DNA from: Palsa-295 sp963781105
GTDB lineage: Bacteria; Acidobacteriota; Terriglobia; Acidiferrales; UBA7541
Direction of reading: 5' to 3'
DNA length: 64,000 bases
Assembly: GCA_963781105.1 (NCBI GenBank)
Contig: CAWAED010000017.1
Location: 173,365-237,364, forward strand
The first letter of the stretch is position 1. Each line of letters begins with the position of its first letter. Position numbers and translations under genes: made by a program. Under the pieces are notes generated by a model that did no database searches, was not told the origin of the DNA, and saw only the letters and a list, made by a program, of their open reading frames with translations. Below are positions 1 to 9,182 of this stretch, in pieces.

Positions 1-1275
1 TTGAATCGCTCCGCGCAGCTCGAAGCGAAACTGCGCGATCTTCGGAGCATGTGCCATGTCCAGCGTTACATCGCCCAGATGATTTAGCCCCGCCCGGTAA
101 GGCGCGCTGGTTCGTTCCATCCAAGGCAACGCCAGCCCCGCAATCACTCCCGCCGCCAAGAACGAAAGCTGGAAACTTGAATCCACTAGCGATGACGGCT
201 TCCAAATCAAAATTGCCAACGCCGCCACCGCGATCGTTTGCAGCAAATCCACGCGCCGGGAAAGCGGCCGCGCGCACAAATAAAGCGCTGCCATCAACGC
301 CGCCCGCAAAATTGGTGGCCGGTCCTGCACGATTCCCACGTAACCAATCAATGCCAGCAGCGTGAGCAAACCAATCAGGCTCGCTGGCAATCGCAATCGC
401 CGCCCAATCCAAAGCAGAAAAATCACCAGCGCCCCCACATGCAGTCCCGCCACAACCAGCACGTGATACGCCGCCGTTTTCTGAAATGCCAGCACCACGC
501 TCGAATCCACGAAGCTGCGATCGCCCACTAGCATCGCGCGCAAAATCGCGCCCCGTTCGGTATGATCCGCGAAGAGGGAATCAATGCGCGCCAAAAGCGT
601 TCCGCGCGTCCGCGCCAGCCGTTGCAAGGAAGTCGGAGCAGGCCGATCCACCAGCTGCAGTAGCGCGCCGCTGCGCAGCGAGCCGATCAAATCGATTTTC
701 TGCCGCGCCAGAAAACCGTATACGTCAAACGCGCCCGGGTCCAGAAAATCCCGCGGCGGCCGCGCTTTCACGAGTGCTTCGACGCGATCTCCGGCCCGCG
801 ATCCGCTCGGAGGCCGCACGGCCCGCTCGTTCGAATAGAAATTCACGCGCAAACCGCCGCTTACCGGTATTGCCACGCCGCCCGCCTCCACCTGCTCCAG
901 ATCAATCTCAAGCCGCTCGCCCCAAGGCAGTGCCAAAGGGTCTTCGCGCAGGCGTCCACGCCAGCGCAATGCCACCGAAGTGTCAACCTTGTCCACAGCG
1001 ATTAACCGTGTGATGTGATTTGACGGAATTCCGGCACGTTCAACACTGCGAGTCAGCCCACCCAGCGCTAGCCAGGCAGCCAGCGCGCATATCCAGGCGA
1101 AAGTAACGAAGTGCCGCCGAGCGAATCCAGCGCCCACAAAAAGCGCCAGCGCCACGGCCAGCAAAATCGCGACCGCCGCCGCGACCAACCACAACCTGAG
1201 CGACCCAGGCCATCGCTCCGCAATTCCGATGCCCGCCGCAAACGCCGCCAGCATCCACAACGCAGGTAATTTCAT
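1..1275 (-). CDS. comEC: ComEC/Rec2 family DNA uptake channel, C-terminus cut by window edge
   Basis: The frame is open from an ATG at 1275 to base 1, giving 425 codons with no stop, so the C-terminus lies outside the window. The first 75 residues are very hydrophobic (several membrane segments). A soluble OB-like stretch follows (DUF4131 position) with DFLDPGAFDVYGFL near residues 170-183. The competence-domain hallmark HVLVVAGLHVG appears near residue 280, followed by ILRAALMAALYL and SFQLSFLAAG. In known systems ComEC forms the inner-membrane channel that passes single-stranded DNA during natural transformation. The missing part would hold the last membrane helices and any metallo-beta-lactamase-like domain. 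It lies about 200 bp downstream of the rlmD-like gene on the same strand. Family assignment is firm; competence of this organism is inference. Confidence 0.9.
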   Translation of the reverse strand, partial: MKLPALWMLAAFAAGIGIAERWPGSLRLWLVAAAVAILLAVALALFVGAGFARRHFVTFAWICALAAWLALGGLTRSVERAGIPSNHITRLIAVDKVDTSVALRWRGRLREDPLALPWGERLEIDLEQVEAGGVAIPVSGGLRVNFYSNERAVRPPSGSRAGDRVEALVKARPPRDFLDPGAFDVYGFLARQKIDLIGSLRSGALLQLVDRPAPTSLQRLARTRGTLLARIDSLFADHTERGAILRAMLVGDRSFVDSSVVLAFQKTAAYHVLVVAGLHVGALVIFLLWIGRRLRLPASLIGLLTLLALIGYVGIVQDRPPILRAALMAALYLCARPLSRRVDLLQTIAVAALAILIWKPSSLVDSSFQLSFLAAGVIAGLALPWMERTSAPYRAGLNHLGDVTLDMAHAPKIAQFRFELRGAIQ

Positions 1276-1375
1276 ACCCAGCGCAATCGAACCGAGTCTT
1301 CGCTTCTAATCGAACACGGAGATGAACGGGTTCCGATCAGCGAACGCCGAACCGCCGCTCCGATCAACGTGGAGT

Positions 1376-1418
1376 GCGGGGGCGCGCCCCCGCTGTGGCT
1401 CAGCGAGGCGCGCCTCGC
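1376..1418. repeat. two adjacent GC-rich palindromes
   Basis: Bases 1376-1393 form a perfect 18-bp palindrome with half GCGGGGGCG. Bases 1403-1418 form a perfect 16-bp palindrome with half GCGAGGCG. Both lie between the rlmD-like gene and comEC. No T-run follows on the minus strand, so they are not a classical intrinsic terminator; they could be REP-like elements. A lone TTCTAATCGAA at 1304-1314 matches the core motif of the 32.3 kb array. Confidence 0.5.
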
Positions 1419-1473
1419 GCAACCTATCGCGCTCTCGCGAGGAACGTAGCCAAATCACAAAAATCGTCGGATG

Positions 1474-2778
1474 CTAACGCCGCCGCAATCGCACGACCGA
1501 TTCCATATGAAACGTCTGAGGGAACAAATCGAATAAGTGTATTTCTGAGTAATCGTACCCGCCTTTGACGAACAAGGCAAGGTCGCGCGCCAAGGTAGGA
1601 GGATCGCACGAAACGTACGTAATCCGCGCCGGTCCGATCTTCACAATCCGCTGTATTGCCTCAGGCATCACGCCGGCACGCGGTGGATCGAGCACAACCA
1701 GCTCCGGCCACTCTTTGGTGCGCTCCACAAAGCGCTCAACTTCCGCGGTGCGTACTTCAATCGTCCCGCGCCCGCGCACATTCGTTTCCAGATCGCGCGT
1801 AGCCGCCGGATTCGATTCGACTGAAATCACGCGCTCGAATCGCGCCGCCAAAGGCACAGAAAATAATCCGACTCCGGCGAAAAGGTCGAGCGCTAGCTGC
1901 CCACCCTCGTCGCGTTCCACGACATCCCGCGCGAGTTCCTCCACCAGAAACCGGTTCACCTGAAAAAATGAAAAATGTCCGACTCGATAGGCAATGCCAC
2001 CCGCCTCATAATCCAAAAATCCCGGACCAAACAGCTCCATCCGGTCGTGGCTCGGATCATGAAACAGCAAGCTCGCAATCTCCGGCACCACGCGCCGAAA
2101 AGTCTCCGCGTGTTGCGCTGCGCGGGAAGGGAACCCCGCAAAAGTAGCAGTAAGCAACAGTTTGCTGTCTGACGCATCCACGAACGCCTCAATCTCGCGC
2201 AATCCGCGCGGCAAGGCTCCGGCGGCCAGCGCCTCCCGCAGAGCGAGCAGCGTCTTCAGCAGCAGAGGCGAAATAATCGAACAATCTTCCACCGCGCAAA
2301 GCGCCGTCGAATTCGCCCGAAAATATCCAATCCCAAGCCTATCCGAACCAGCCGCCACGCCGTTCCCAGCCTCACCCGCCGCGCCCTCCAGCGGACGCAC
2401 TTTCCACTGCGCCCGATTGCGATATCCCCAAGCAGACGAAGACTCATGCCTAACAATCTCGCCGCTCCACTCGATCTTCCCCAGCCGCCGCAAAGTCTCG
2501 CGCAAAATGTCGCTCTTGTAACGCAGTTGCGCGTCATATGAAATGTGCTGGTAGTCGCACCCTCCGCAAACCCCGAAATGAGGACACCGCGCAGCAATGC
2601 GTTCAGCCGAAGCCTGAAAAATCTGCTCGACGCGGCCGCGCACAAACTTCTTCTTCTGTTCCACCGGCGCAACCGCGACCCGCTCCCCAGGCAGCACGAA
2701 CGGCACAAAAACAGTAGCCCCCTCATGATGCGCGAGCCCCTCGCCCCCATAAATCAATTTTTCGATTGTGATGTCCAT
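1474..2778 (-). CDS. rlmD: 23S rRNA (uracil-5-)-methyltransferase, RlmD/TrmA family
   Basis: SAM-dependent m5U methyltransferase of 434 residues. I start it at the ATG at 2778, because the TRAM domain begins there (MDITIEKLIYGGEGLA); the open frame extends 22 codons further upstream without similarity. Cysteines 65, 71 and 74 (RCPHFGVCGGC) plus a fourth at about 161 or 166 fit the 4Fe-4S site of RlmD-type enzymes. The SAM loop is LDLFAGVGLFS near 298, VLDPPRAGV is near 361, and the catalytic cysteine is in YVSCDPPTLARDL (about 391). TrmA and RlmC paralogues act on other uridines, and acidobacterial members are not all characterised, so the exact target base is inferred. Confidence 0.87.
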   Translation of the reverse strand: MDITIEKLIYGGEGLAHHEGATVFVPFVLPGERVAVAPVEQKKKFVRGRVEQIFQASAERIAARCPHFGVCGGCDYQHISYDAQLRYKSDILRETLRRLGKIEWSGEIVRHESSSAWGYRNRAQWKVRPLEGAAGEAGNGVAAGSDRLGIGYFRANSTALCAVEDCSIISPLLLKTLLALREALAAGALPRGLREIEAFVDASDSKLLLTATFAGFPSRAAQHAETFRRVVPEIASLLFHDPSHDRMELFGPGFLDYEAGGIAYRVGHFSFFQVNRFLVEELARDVVERDEGGQLALDLFAGVGLFSVPLAARFERVISVESNPAATRDLETNVRGRGTIEVRTAEVERFVERTKEWPELVVLDPPRAGVMPEAIQRIVKIGPARITYVSCDPPTLARDLALFVKGGYDYSEIHLFDLFPQTFHMESVVRLRRR

Positions 2779-2793
2779 AGTTTGTGAGAGCCC

Positions 2794-2881
2794 TGCTCTG
2801 CGCAGAGCAACTAAAGAATCTTTGTGGGTCGTGGCTTTCGCCACGACATCGAGCCTAAGAAAGCAGTGCGGCTTTAGCCGC
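2794..2881. repeat. cluster of three intergenic hairpins
   Basis: Three inverted repeats sit in a row in the gap between the gene at 2958-3737 and rlmD. They are a 16-bp perfect palindrome at 2794-2809 (half TGCTCTGC), GTCGTGGC-TTTC-GCCACGAC at 2828-2847, and GCGGC-TTTA-GCCGC at 2868-2881. None is followed by a clear T-run. Small palindromes of this sort recur in other gaps of this window. Confidence 0.55.
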
Positions 2882-2957
2882 TGAAGTTCCCTCGCACCCG
2901 CTACACCAGCAACTTTGTAGATTTGAGGAATTCGGTTCGAACTTCTCGAGCCACCAC

Positions 2958-3737
2958 CTATGTCAAATAAAACAAACTCAACCTCGGCACCTCAAAGTGC
3001 TCGAACAATCTCTTCTGCGTATACTGTCGCTCGAGCTGCGCCAATTGTTCCGCCGACATCTTACGCCGGTAAGGCGCCAGCGACCGGTCCATCTCGCGGC
3101 GAATAGCAAGCAACGCCTCTTCATCCGCATCAGCCGCCAAAGCCGCCGAAAGTTTTTCCTCCAGCACAGTCATGCGCCGCTCCAAATCCTCCAAATCCAA
3201 AACTCCCGGCGCATCCAAAAGCGGCAAAGCCTCCTCCAACTTCCGCGCCGTATCCTCAAATCTCACGGCTAGACCCTCCGCAGCCGCTCCAGGAATCGCG
3301 CCACCACCCAGCGCCCGCGCGGTCCCGCCTTCGCCGCCGCGCAATTTCCCGGCAGCCGCACGCAAGCGCTTTGCATTCCGCTCCAAATATTTCCGCAACT
3401 CCTCACGCGGAAACGGCTCCGCCGCAGCCCGCGACGCCCGCACCTCCGGCCCAGTCCCCGCCGCCGCCTCCGCGGCTTCCGCCGCCGCGTCCAAAACCGC
3501 AGCCACGCAATAAGCCAAACTCTTCAATTGCCGCCCACCAGCCGCGCGCCGCGACCGCCCCCAACTCTCGAACGCGCGATCGATCCCCTTGAGCACCGCC
3601 TCGATCGGCACGCCCGCCTTCTGCCAAGTCTCCAAAATCGCCCAATCCAAAGGCGACACCAGCAGATGCGCGCCGCGCTTCCGCCAGAAATACTCCTCAA
3701 TCTCGGTAAAATAATTGAAGTAATTAAACGATTCCAT
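2958..3737 (-). CDS. conserved hypothetical protein with Ala-rich helical middle
   Basis: About 259 residues from the ATG at 3737; an alternative upstream start at 3755 adds six residues. The N-terminus (FTEIEEYFWRKRG, then LVSPLDWAILETWQKAGVPI) is compact and looks like a conserved domain. It is followed by an Ala/Arg/Glu-rich helical middle (about 85-150) and a charged C-terminal helix bundle with heptad-like leucines. There is no signal peptide, membrane segment or catalytic motif. I recall similar proteins as unannotated in acidobacteria and related phyla and assign no function. It stands alone between rlmD and coaX, all on the minus strand. Confidence 0.7.
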   Translation of the reverse strand: MESFNYFNYFTEIEEYFWRKRGAHLLVSPLDWAILETWQKAGVPIEAVLKGIDRAFESWGRSRRAAGGRQLKSLAYCVAAVLDAAAEAAEAAAGTGPEVRASRAAAEPFPREELRKYLERNAKRLRAAAGKLRGGEGGTARALGGGAIPGAAAEGLAVRFEDTARKLEEALPLLDAPGVLDLEDLERRMTVLEEKLSAALAADADEEALLAIRREMDRSLAPYRRKMSAEQLAQLERQYTQKRLFEHFEVPRLSLFYLT

Positions 3738-3760
3738 GAGCGAGGCAGAGCTCAAAATGT

Positions 3761-3788
3761 GTCATTCCGAGCGGAGCGAGGAACCTCT
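3761..3788. repeat. dispersed intergenic repeat copy A
   Basis: The core GTCATTCCGAGCGGAGCGAG matches a second copy at 29430-29455 at 23 of 26 positions. This sequence type occurs between genes in many genomes and gives spurious CHPERSEGS-like translations. It marks non-coding sequence between coaX and the gene at 2958-3737. Confidence 0.7.
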
Positions 3789-3818
3789 CTTGGGTTTTCC
3801 ATGGGAGCGCACGCAAGT

Positions 3819-4625
3819 TTAATTGCGACGAGCAGCCGCCGGCGACTTCTTCTGCGCGCCATCCTGATTCCGTTCCCAAATAATCCGCAATCCTTCCAAA
3901 GTCAAAAATTCATCCACCGTCTCAATATGCCGCGAGGCCCCGCCAATCAACGACGCCTGTCCACCCGTCGCCACCACCTTCGTCTTCGCGCCCATTACTT
4001 TTTTCATGCGCTCCAGAATCCCGTCCACCATATCCGTGTACCCGTAAAACATCCCGGCCTGCATGGACGCGACCGTATTCGTTCCGATAATTTTCCCCGG
4101 ATCCTTGATCTCGACCCGAAACAGTCGCGCCGCTCGCGCAAAAAGCGCGTCCGCCGAAATCCCGATTCCCGGCGCCAGCACTCCGCCCAAATATTCCCCG
4201 CGCGCAGACACCGCATCGAAATTGATCGCCGTCCCAAAATCCACAATGATGCACGGCCCGCCATATTTCTCAAACGCCGCGACGCTATTTACAATCCGGT
4301 CCGCGCCCACTTCCTGCGGATTGTCGTACTGCACCGGCATTCCGGTCTTGATTCCGGGCTCGACAAAAAGCGCCTTCTTCTCGAAATAGCGCTCCGCCAT
4401 CCCCGCGAGCCGCGAATTCAATTGCGGCACCACCGAACTAATAATCACGCCGCCGATTTCTCGTGGCTCCAGATTCGCCAGCGTAAATAAATCTCGTGTC
4501 AAAATCCCATACTCATCAATCGTCTGATCGCGCGCCGTGGTCAATCGCCAATTCGCCACCAATTCCTTGCCGCGAAAAACTCCCAGCACCGTGTTGGTGT
4601 TGCCCACGTCCAGCGTCAACAGCAT
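3819..4625 (-). CDS. coaX: type III pantothenate kinase
   Basis: Phosphorylates pantothenate with ATP, the first step of coenzyme A synthesis. The protein has 268 residues, normal for CoaX. The ATP-binding DVGNTN lies at residues 6-11, GADR with the catalytic Asp at 107-110, DFGTA at 129-133 and GGVLAPGI at 148-155. The ATG at 4625 overlaps the birA stop codon by one base (TGATG), so translation is probably coupled; a TTG one codon upstream is possible but less likely. A birA-coaX pairing is frequent in bacteria. The C-terminal 15 residues are Lys/Ala/Arg-rich and poorly conserved in the family. Confidence 0.96.
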   Translation of the reverse strand: MLLTLDVGNTNTVLGVFRGKELVANWRLTTARDQTIDEYGILTRDLFTLANLEPREIGGVIISSVVPQLNSRLAGMAERYFEKKALFVEPGIKTGMPVQYDNPQEVGADRIVNSVAAFEKYGGPCIIVDFGTAINFDAVSARGEYLGGVLAPGIGISADALFARAARLFRVEIKDPGKIIGTNTVASMQAGMFYGYTDMVDGILERMKKVMGAKTKVVATGGQASLIGGASRHIETVDEFLTLEGLRIIWERNQDGAQKKSPAAARRN

Positions 4626-5641
4626 CAACTCGCCTCCGCCACATCGCCCGAAAGTACCGGCTCGATTCCGCCGCCATCGTCGCGCATCACGCGCAGCACT
4701 CCGCTCGGCTCCAGGCCCGCCGTCGTGCCGGTAAACACCTCCGTCGCTGTCGTAATCTGCACGCGCTTCCCCTGGAAATAACTGGAAACCTCGGCGAACC
4801 GTCGCAAAATCGGTGCTCCACCCTCCGCGAGAAACTGATTGTAGTAGCGGTCCAGGTTGCGCAGCAATCGTATCAGCACTTCGAGGCGCGAGTGCACCTT
4901 GCCCGTTTCCATCCGCAGCGAAGTCGCAAGCTCCGTCAATTCCGCTGGCATCTTCGACTGATTCACGTTAATCCCAATGCCGACCACCGCGTAATGCATG
5001 CGATCCGGCTCCGCGTGCATCTCCGTCAAAATCCCCGAAAATTTTCGGCCGCCCACCAGCAAATCATTCGGCCAGCGAATGTCCGGCGCGGCGTCCAACT
5101 CCTCCGCCACCGCATCGCGCGCCGCCAATCCCGCCACCAAAGTCAGCAGGGGAGCATGTGCCGGCGCAATCCGTGGGCGCAGCAAAACCGTGCAATGTAT
5201 CCCCGCGGATTTCTCGGACAGCCATTTGCGCCCCGCGCGCCCGCGCCCCGCCGTCTGCTCTTCAGCCAACACCACGGCCCCGTGCGGCTCGCCCAATTCG
5301 CCCAGATTCATCGCCACGGTGTTCGTCGAATCCGTCTTGAAAAAATGATAAATCCGTCGCGCGAAAGCCGTCCCCGCGAGGCGATGGCTCAAAAGCTGCG
5401 GCGCCAAAATGTCCGGCGGCCGCTCGATGTGGTAGCCCGTCGCGGTGTGGCCCTTGACGCGCACTCCCAACTCACGCAATTTCTGCACCCAGCGCCACAC
5501 CTGCTGCCGCGAAACCCCGATTTCCTTCGCGATTTGCGCCCCGCTGATCACAATCGTCGAATTTTCCGCCAGCAAGGTAAGCAGCGCATCAATCCGCCGG
5601 TCGGTGCTCCCAGGCAATACAGCCATGCGTCGAGTAGCCAT
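4625..5641 (-). CDS. birA: bifunctional biotin-protein ligase / biotin operon repressor
   Basis: Attaches biotin to the carboxyl-carrier subunit of acetyl-CoA carboxylase through biotinyl-AMP. Residues 16-75 hold a winged-helix DNA-binding domain (QIAKEIGVSRQQVWRWVQKL), so a repressor role is likely as in Class II BirA proteins. The ligase domain shows GRGRAGRKW at 132-140, RWPNDL at 189-194, the catalytic-position Lys at about 200 and GIGINVN at 221-227. A small C-terminal domain covers about 285-336. The length (338) is typical. The ATG at 5641 is used; 5626 is an alternative. coaX follows with a one-base overlap. Confidence 0.95.
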   Translation of the reverse strand: MATRRMAVLPGSTDRRIDALLTLLAENSTIVISGAQIAKEIGVSRQQVWRWVQKLRELGVRVKGHTATGYHIERPPDILAPQLLSHRLAGTAFARRIYHFFKTDSTNTVAMNLGELGEPHGAVVLAEEQTAGRGRAGRKWLSEKSAGIHCTVLLRPRIAPAHAPLLTLVAGLAARDAVAEELDAAPDIRWPNDLLVGGRKFSGILTEMHAEPDRMHYAVVGIGINVNQSKMPAELTELATSLRMETGKVHSRLEVLIRLLRNLDRYYNQFLAEGGAPILRRFAEVSSYFQGKRVQITTATEVFTGTTAGLEPSGVLRVMRDDGGGIEPVLSGDVAEAS

Positions 5642-5728
5642 GCGAATTGCAAAGCATACGCGACGGGTGCGCCGCCGACAAGCGACGCGTAAGCCTGCTC
5701 GATTGCTACAGCGAGCAGGGAAGTTAAA

Positions 5729-6127
5729 CTAGGCTTGACGAATCGCTTCGAAACTGCCGCTGTTGGCGCGGAACTCCGCGAATCCGTATTCCGCCATCGC
5801 CAGCTTTATTTTCTCAGAGACAGGCACACCAATCACTTCGAGCCTGCTGTACGGAGGGTCAGAGGAATAGGAGCCATGGTGAAGGTCAATGGTTCCAAGT
5901 TCGCCCAAGAAATTCTCTTCGGGCGAATCCGAACAAACGCAGAAAGTCGTGACTCCATCAAGATGGCTCTTGCCTGGACGCTCGCGCCAAATGCGTTCAG
6001 CCACAGCCTTATTTACTGGCGTATCGACGATCCAAACCGGAGATCCCGGCGGCAAAAGAGCCAACTTCTCGCCGAAAGCTGGATCCACTACGACGTACAC
6101 CTTCTCGCGTTGAGATGGATTGCCCAT
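5729..6127 (-). CDS. small conserved hypothetical protein downstream of valS
   Basis: 132 residues from an ATG at 6127, ten bases after the valS stop, which suggests co-transcription with valS. The frame could extend six codons upstream into valS. The core KVYVVVDPAFGEKL then PVWIVDTPVNKAVAERIW looks like a short Rossmann-like alpha/beta fold. There are no transmembrane segments and no known catalytic motif. I recall similar small unannotated proteins but cannot give a function. Conserved-looking hydrophobic blocks separated by a charged middle support that it is real. Confidence 0.65.
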   Translation of the reverse strand: MGNPSQREKVYVVVDPAFGEKLALLPPGSPVWIVDTPVNKAVAERIWRERPGKSHLDGVTTFCVCSDSPEENFLGELGTIDLHHGSYSSDPPYSRLEVIGVPVSEKIKLAMAEYGFAEFRANSGSFEAIRQA

Positions 6128-6137
6128 ACGCTTCAAT

Positions 6138-8936
6138 CTATTCAAGCTGCTTCAAGCGCTCCAGCAATTTCTGATACTCAATCTCCCGTCCCGCCAGCGT
6201 CGCCTTCAAATCTTCCGCAATCTTGGCCGGAGCCTTGCTCAAAAATGTCTCATCAGCCAGCCGCGCCTTCTTCGACTCGATATCCTTCGCCAGCCGTTCA
6301 ATTTTCTTCCGCAAACGCGCGATCTCGGCGTCCTTGTCCACGGCGTCGCCGTAAGCAATACGTAGGTCGTAATTCGCCGTCGAACGGATGGCGGCACCCT
6401 CGGGATCGAGACGATGCGATGAGATTCGCAGGCTCGAGAGATTTGCCAGCCGAAGAATTGGATCGAGATTCTGTTCAACAAGCCGTTGACGAATGTAGGG
6501 CGACGTCGCTGAAAAATCCGCCGCAACCTTTTTCTTCGGATCCACCTTCATTTCCGCACGAATATTCCGCGCCGCCACCACAATCTCCTGAATCAATGCC
6601 ATGGCGCCAACTGCGTCGTCATCATTCAACTGCTCGCGCTCGTCAGGAAACCGCTCCAGCGCGATAGACCTTGCCCCCGCCCGCTGCGGCAAACGGTGCC
6701 AAAGCTCCTCCGTCAGAAACGGCATCACCGGATGCAGCAATCGCAAAGCCGCCTCCAGCACCGCAAAAATATTGCGCCAAGCAGCCAGCGCAATCTCGCG
6801 GTCGGCCGAAGCAAGCTGCGGCTTCACCCACTCGATGTACCAATCGCAAAAATCGCCCCAAAAAAACTGATAAATCGACTGGCAGGCCTCATGAAAACGA
6901 AAATCATCCAACGCCTTGCTAGCCTCGCCAGCCACAGCCGAAAGCCGCGAAAAAATCCAACGATGCGCCAGCTCGCCTTCGCCTTTCACCGCGTAAGGCG
7001 CCGCAGCCCGCACGTCCGGCGCGGCCAATTCCTCCAAAGTAAAGCCCGCCGAAGCCTCCGCCTTCTCCAGATTTACAAATAAAAACCGCGCCGCATTCCA
7101 AATCTTATTCGCAAACGCTCGTGCCCCCAGAATCCGATCCTCGGCCAGCGCAATGTCTGTCCCCGGCGCGGACATGCTCGCCAGCATGTAACGCAGCGCA
7201 TCGGTCCCATATTGCTGCGTCAATTGCAAAGGGTCCACGCCGGTGCCCTTGGTCTTGGACATCTTCGCGCCTTCCGCCGTGCGCACCAGCGAATGCAAAT
7301 ACAATCGCCGGAAGGGAATTCGCTGCGCTTCCGAAGCGCCCGGAGCCAGATGCAACCCCATCATGATCATCCGCGCGTCCCAGAAAAATAAAATGTCGTA
7401 CCCGCTGATCAACAAGCTAGTGGGATAAAAATTCCGCAAATCTTCCGTGTCATCCGGCCAGCCCAAAGTGGAAAATGGCCACAGCGCCGAGCTGAACCAT
7501 GTATCCAGCACATCCTTATCCTGCGTCAATTTCGCGCCGCCGCATTTCGGACACGAAGTCGGCACACCCGCCGCTCGCGCATGGCCATCAACAATCGAAA
7601 CGCTCGAGTCCGTAGCCGGAACCATCTCCTTGCAATCCGCGCAATGCCATATCGGAATGCGATGCCCCCACCAAAGCTGCCGCGAAATGCACCAGTCGCG
7701 AATATTTTCCAGCCACTGCAACAAAATCGTCCGCTGATTGTCTGGCACGACTTCAATCTCAGCCCCCGGCCCAAATTCGCCAGTCACCGCCTTGCGCGCC
7801 TCCTCCGCCAGCGGCTTCATCTTCATGAACCACTGCGTCGAAATCCGCGGCTCCACAATCGCCTTGCAACGGTCGCAAGTCCCCACGGAATGGGTGTGCT
7901 CCGAAATGTGGTCCATCAATCCCATTTCTTCCAAATCGGCAATCACCCGCGCCCGCGCCACAAACCGCTCGAGCCCCGCATACTTCCCGGCGGCTTCGTT
8001 CATGTGCGCGTCGTCGGTCATCACGTCAATTTCCGCGAGCCCGTGCCGCTTGCCCACCTCAAAATCGTTCGGATCGTGCGCCGGAGTGATCTTCACCACG
8101 CCCGTGCCGAATTCGCGGTCCACATACGCATCCGCGATAATCGGAATCTCGCGATTCATCAGCGGCAGCAGCACTTTCTTGCCCACCAGATGCCGGTAGC
8201 GCTCGTCCTCCGAATGCACAGCCACCGCCGTATCGCCCAGCATGGTCTCCGGACGCGTCGTCGCCACCACCAGATATTCCTGCGGCGATCCCGCCACCGG
8301 ATAACGTATGAACCACAAATTTCCGGTGCGCTCGTTGTGCACCACTTCCAGATCGCTGATCGCCGTCTGGCAGCGCGGGCACCAGTTGACCATGTAGCGC
8401 CCGCGATAGATCAATCCCTCGCGATACAGCCGCAAAAAAGCTTCCAGCACCGCGCGATAGAGCCCCGGCTCCAGCGTGAACCGCTCGCGCGTCCAATCGC
8501 ACGAAGCGCCCAGTCGGATCATCTGCTGCTTGATCACCCCGCCGCTCTCGGCCTTCCATTTCCACACGCGCCGCTCGAATTCCTCGCGGCCCAATTCCTT
8601 CCGTTGGATGCCTTCCTTCGCCAGCATGCGCTCCACCACGAATTGCGTCGCAATCCCGGCGTGATCCATTCCCGGCAGCCACAAAGTCCGCTCCCCGCGC
8701 ATGCGGTGCCAGCGCACCAGCATGTCAATCTGCGTGTGCTCCAGCATGTGCCCGATGTGGATGGATCCAGTGACGTTTGGCGGCGGCAAAGCGATCGAAA
8801 AACGCGGCTGCTGATCGCCAGGCAAGATCGGGTCGCCGGAATTCTCCGCGCGAAACAATTTCTCGTCGTACCAGGCCTTCGCCCAGCGCTCCTCGATCTC
8901 CTGCGGCTCATAAGCCTTCGGTATTTCTCGCGGCAT
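6138..8936 (-). CDS. valS: valyl-tRNA synthetase
   Basis: Class I aminoacyl-tRNA synthetase charging tRNA-Val, with editing of mischarged threonine. I start at the ATG at 8936 (MPREIPKAYEPQEIEERW), the family start; 21 upstream codons in frame look unrelated and contain a hairpin repeat. HIGH is at residues 60-63 within PPPNVTGSIHIGHM. The CP1 editing domain shows TTRPETMLGDTAVAVH. The second signature reads KMSKT in place of KMSKS, a common variant. The last 70 residues form the Lys/Glu-rich coiled coil typical of bacterial ValRS. The length (932) is normal. No T-box-like leader is seen upstream. Confidence 0.97.
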   Translation of the reverse strand: MPREIPKAYEPQEIEERWAKAWYDEKLFRAENSGDPILPGDQQPRFSIALPPPNVTGSIHIGHMLEHTQIDMLVRWHRMRGERTLWLPGMDHAGIATQFVVERMLAKEGIQRKELGREEFERRVWKWKAESGGVIKQQMIRLGASCDWTRERFTLEPGLYRAVLEAFLRLYREGLIYRGRYMVNWCPRCQTAISDLEVVHNERTGNLWFIRYPVAGSPQEYLVVATTRPETMLGDTAVAVHSEDERYRHLVGKKVLLPLMNREIPIIADAYVDREFGTGVVKITPAHDPNDFEVGKRHGLAEIDVMTDDAHMNEAAGKYAGLERFVARARVIADLEEMGLMDHISEHTHSVGTCDRCKAIVEPRISTQWFMKMKPLAEEARKAVTGEFGPGAEIEVVPDNQRTILLQWLENIRDWCISRQLWWGHRIPIWHCADCKEMVPATDSSVSIVDGHARAAGVPTSCPKCGGAKLTQDKDVLDTWFSSALWPFSTLGWPDDTEDLRNFYPTSLLISGYDILFFWDARMIMMGLHLAPGASEAQRIPFRRLYLHSLVRTAEGAKMSKTKGTGVDPLQLTQQYGTDALRYMLASMSAPGTDIALAEDRILGARAFANKIWNAARFLFVNLEKAEASAGFTLEELAAPDVRAAAPYAVKGEGELAHRWIFSRLSAVAGEASKALDDFRFHEACQSIYQFFWGDFCDWYIEWVKPQLASADREIALAAWRNIFAVLEAALRLLHPVMPFLTEELWHRLPQRAGARSIALERFPDEREQLNDDDAVGAMALIQEIVVAARNIRAEMKVDPKKKVAADFSATSPYIRQRLVEQNLDPILRLANLSSLRISSHRLDPEGAAIRSTANYDLRIAYGDAVDKDAEIARLRKKIERLAKDIESKKARLADETFLSKAPAKIAEDLKATLAGREIEYQKLLERLKQLE

Positions 8937-8968
8937 CAGCTCCCCGATTGGGAATTTGATTTTGTAGC

Positions 8969-8986
8969 GGCGGCCTTCAGGCCGCC
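8969..8986. repeat. GGCGGCC hairpin upstream of valS
   Basis: Perfect inverted repeat GGCGGCC-TTCA-GGCCGCC, preceded by TTTGTAGC. A degenerate relative occurs near 27570-27605 (TTTGTAGCGGCGCACTTCAAACGCGCC in two parts). It lies just upstream of the preferred valS start and supports starting valS at 8936. Confidence 0.55.
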
Positions 8987-9182
8987 ATTTGCGCCCCACG
9001 CGAGGCGAGGGATCGCTATCCCTTGTCAGACAATGCGGCGCACGGACGAAAGGGAATCAACCAATATAAAGGGCGCGTAAGCGGCGCGTCAATTGAATGA
9101 AGACCGGGCAATTGCTAAGTCAGGCTGCGCCCTTAGCACTCCTAAGCTGTGTGATAATGGCGCGAAAACTTTAGGAGCCCTG

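Noticed and set aside
7581..9080. 499-codon open frame on the plus strand
   Set aside because: Antisense to valS, His/Arg/Pro-rich translation with no domain; an artefact of G+C-rich codon bias.
8937..9090. T-box or riboswitch before valS
   Set aside because: Only a REP-like hairpin is seen; no T-box motif, and T-boxes are not expected in this phylum.
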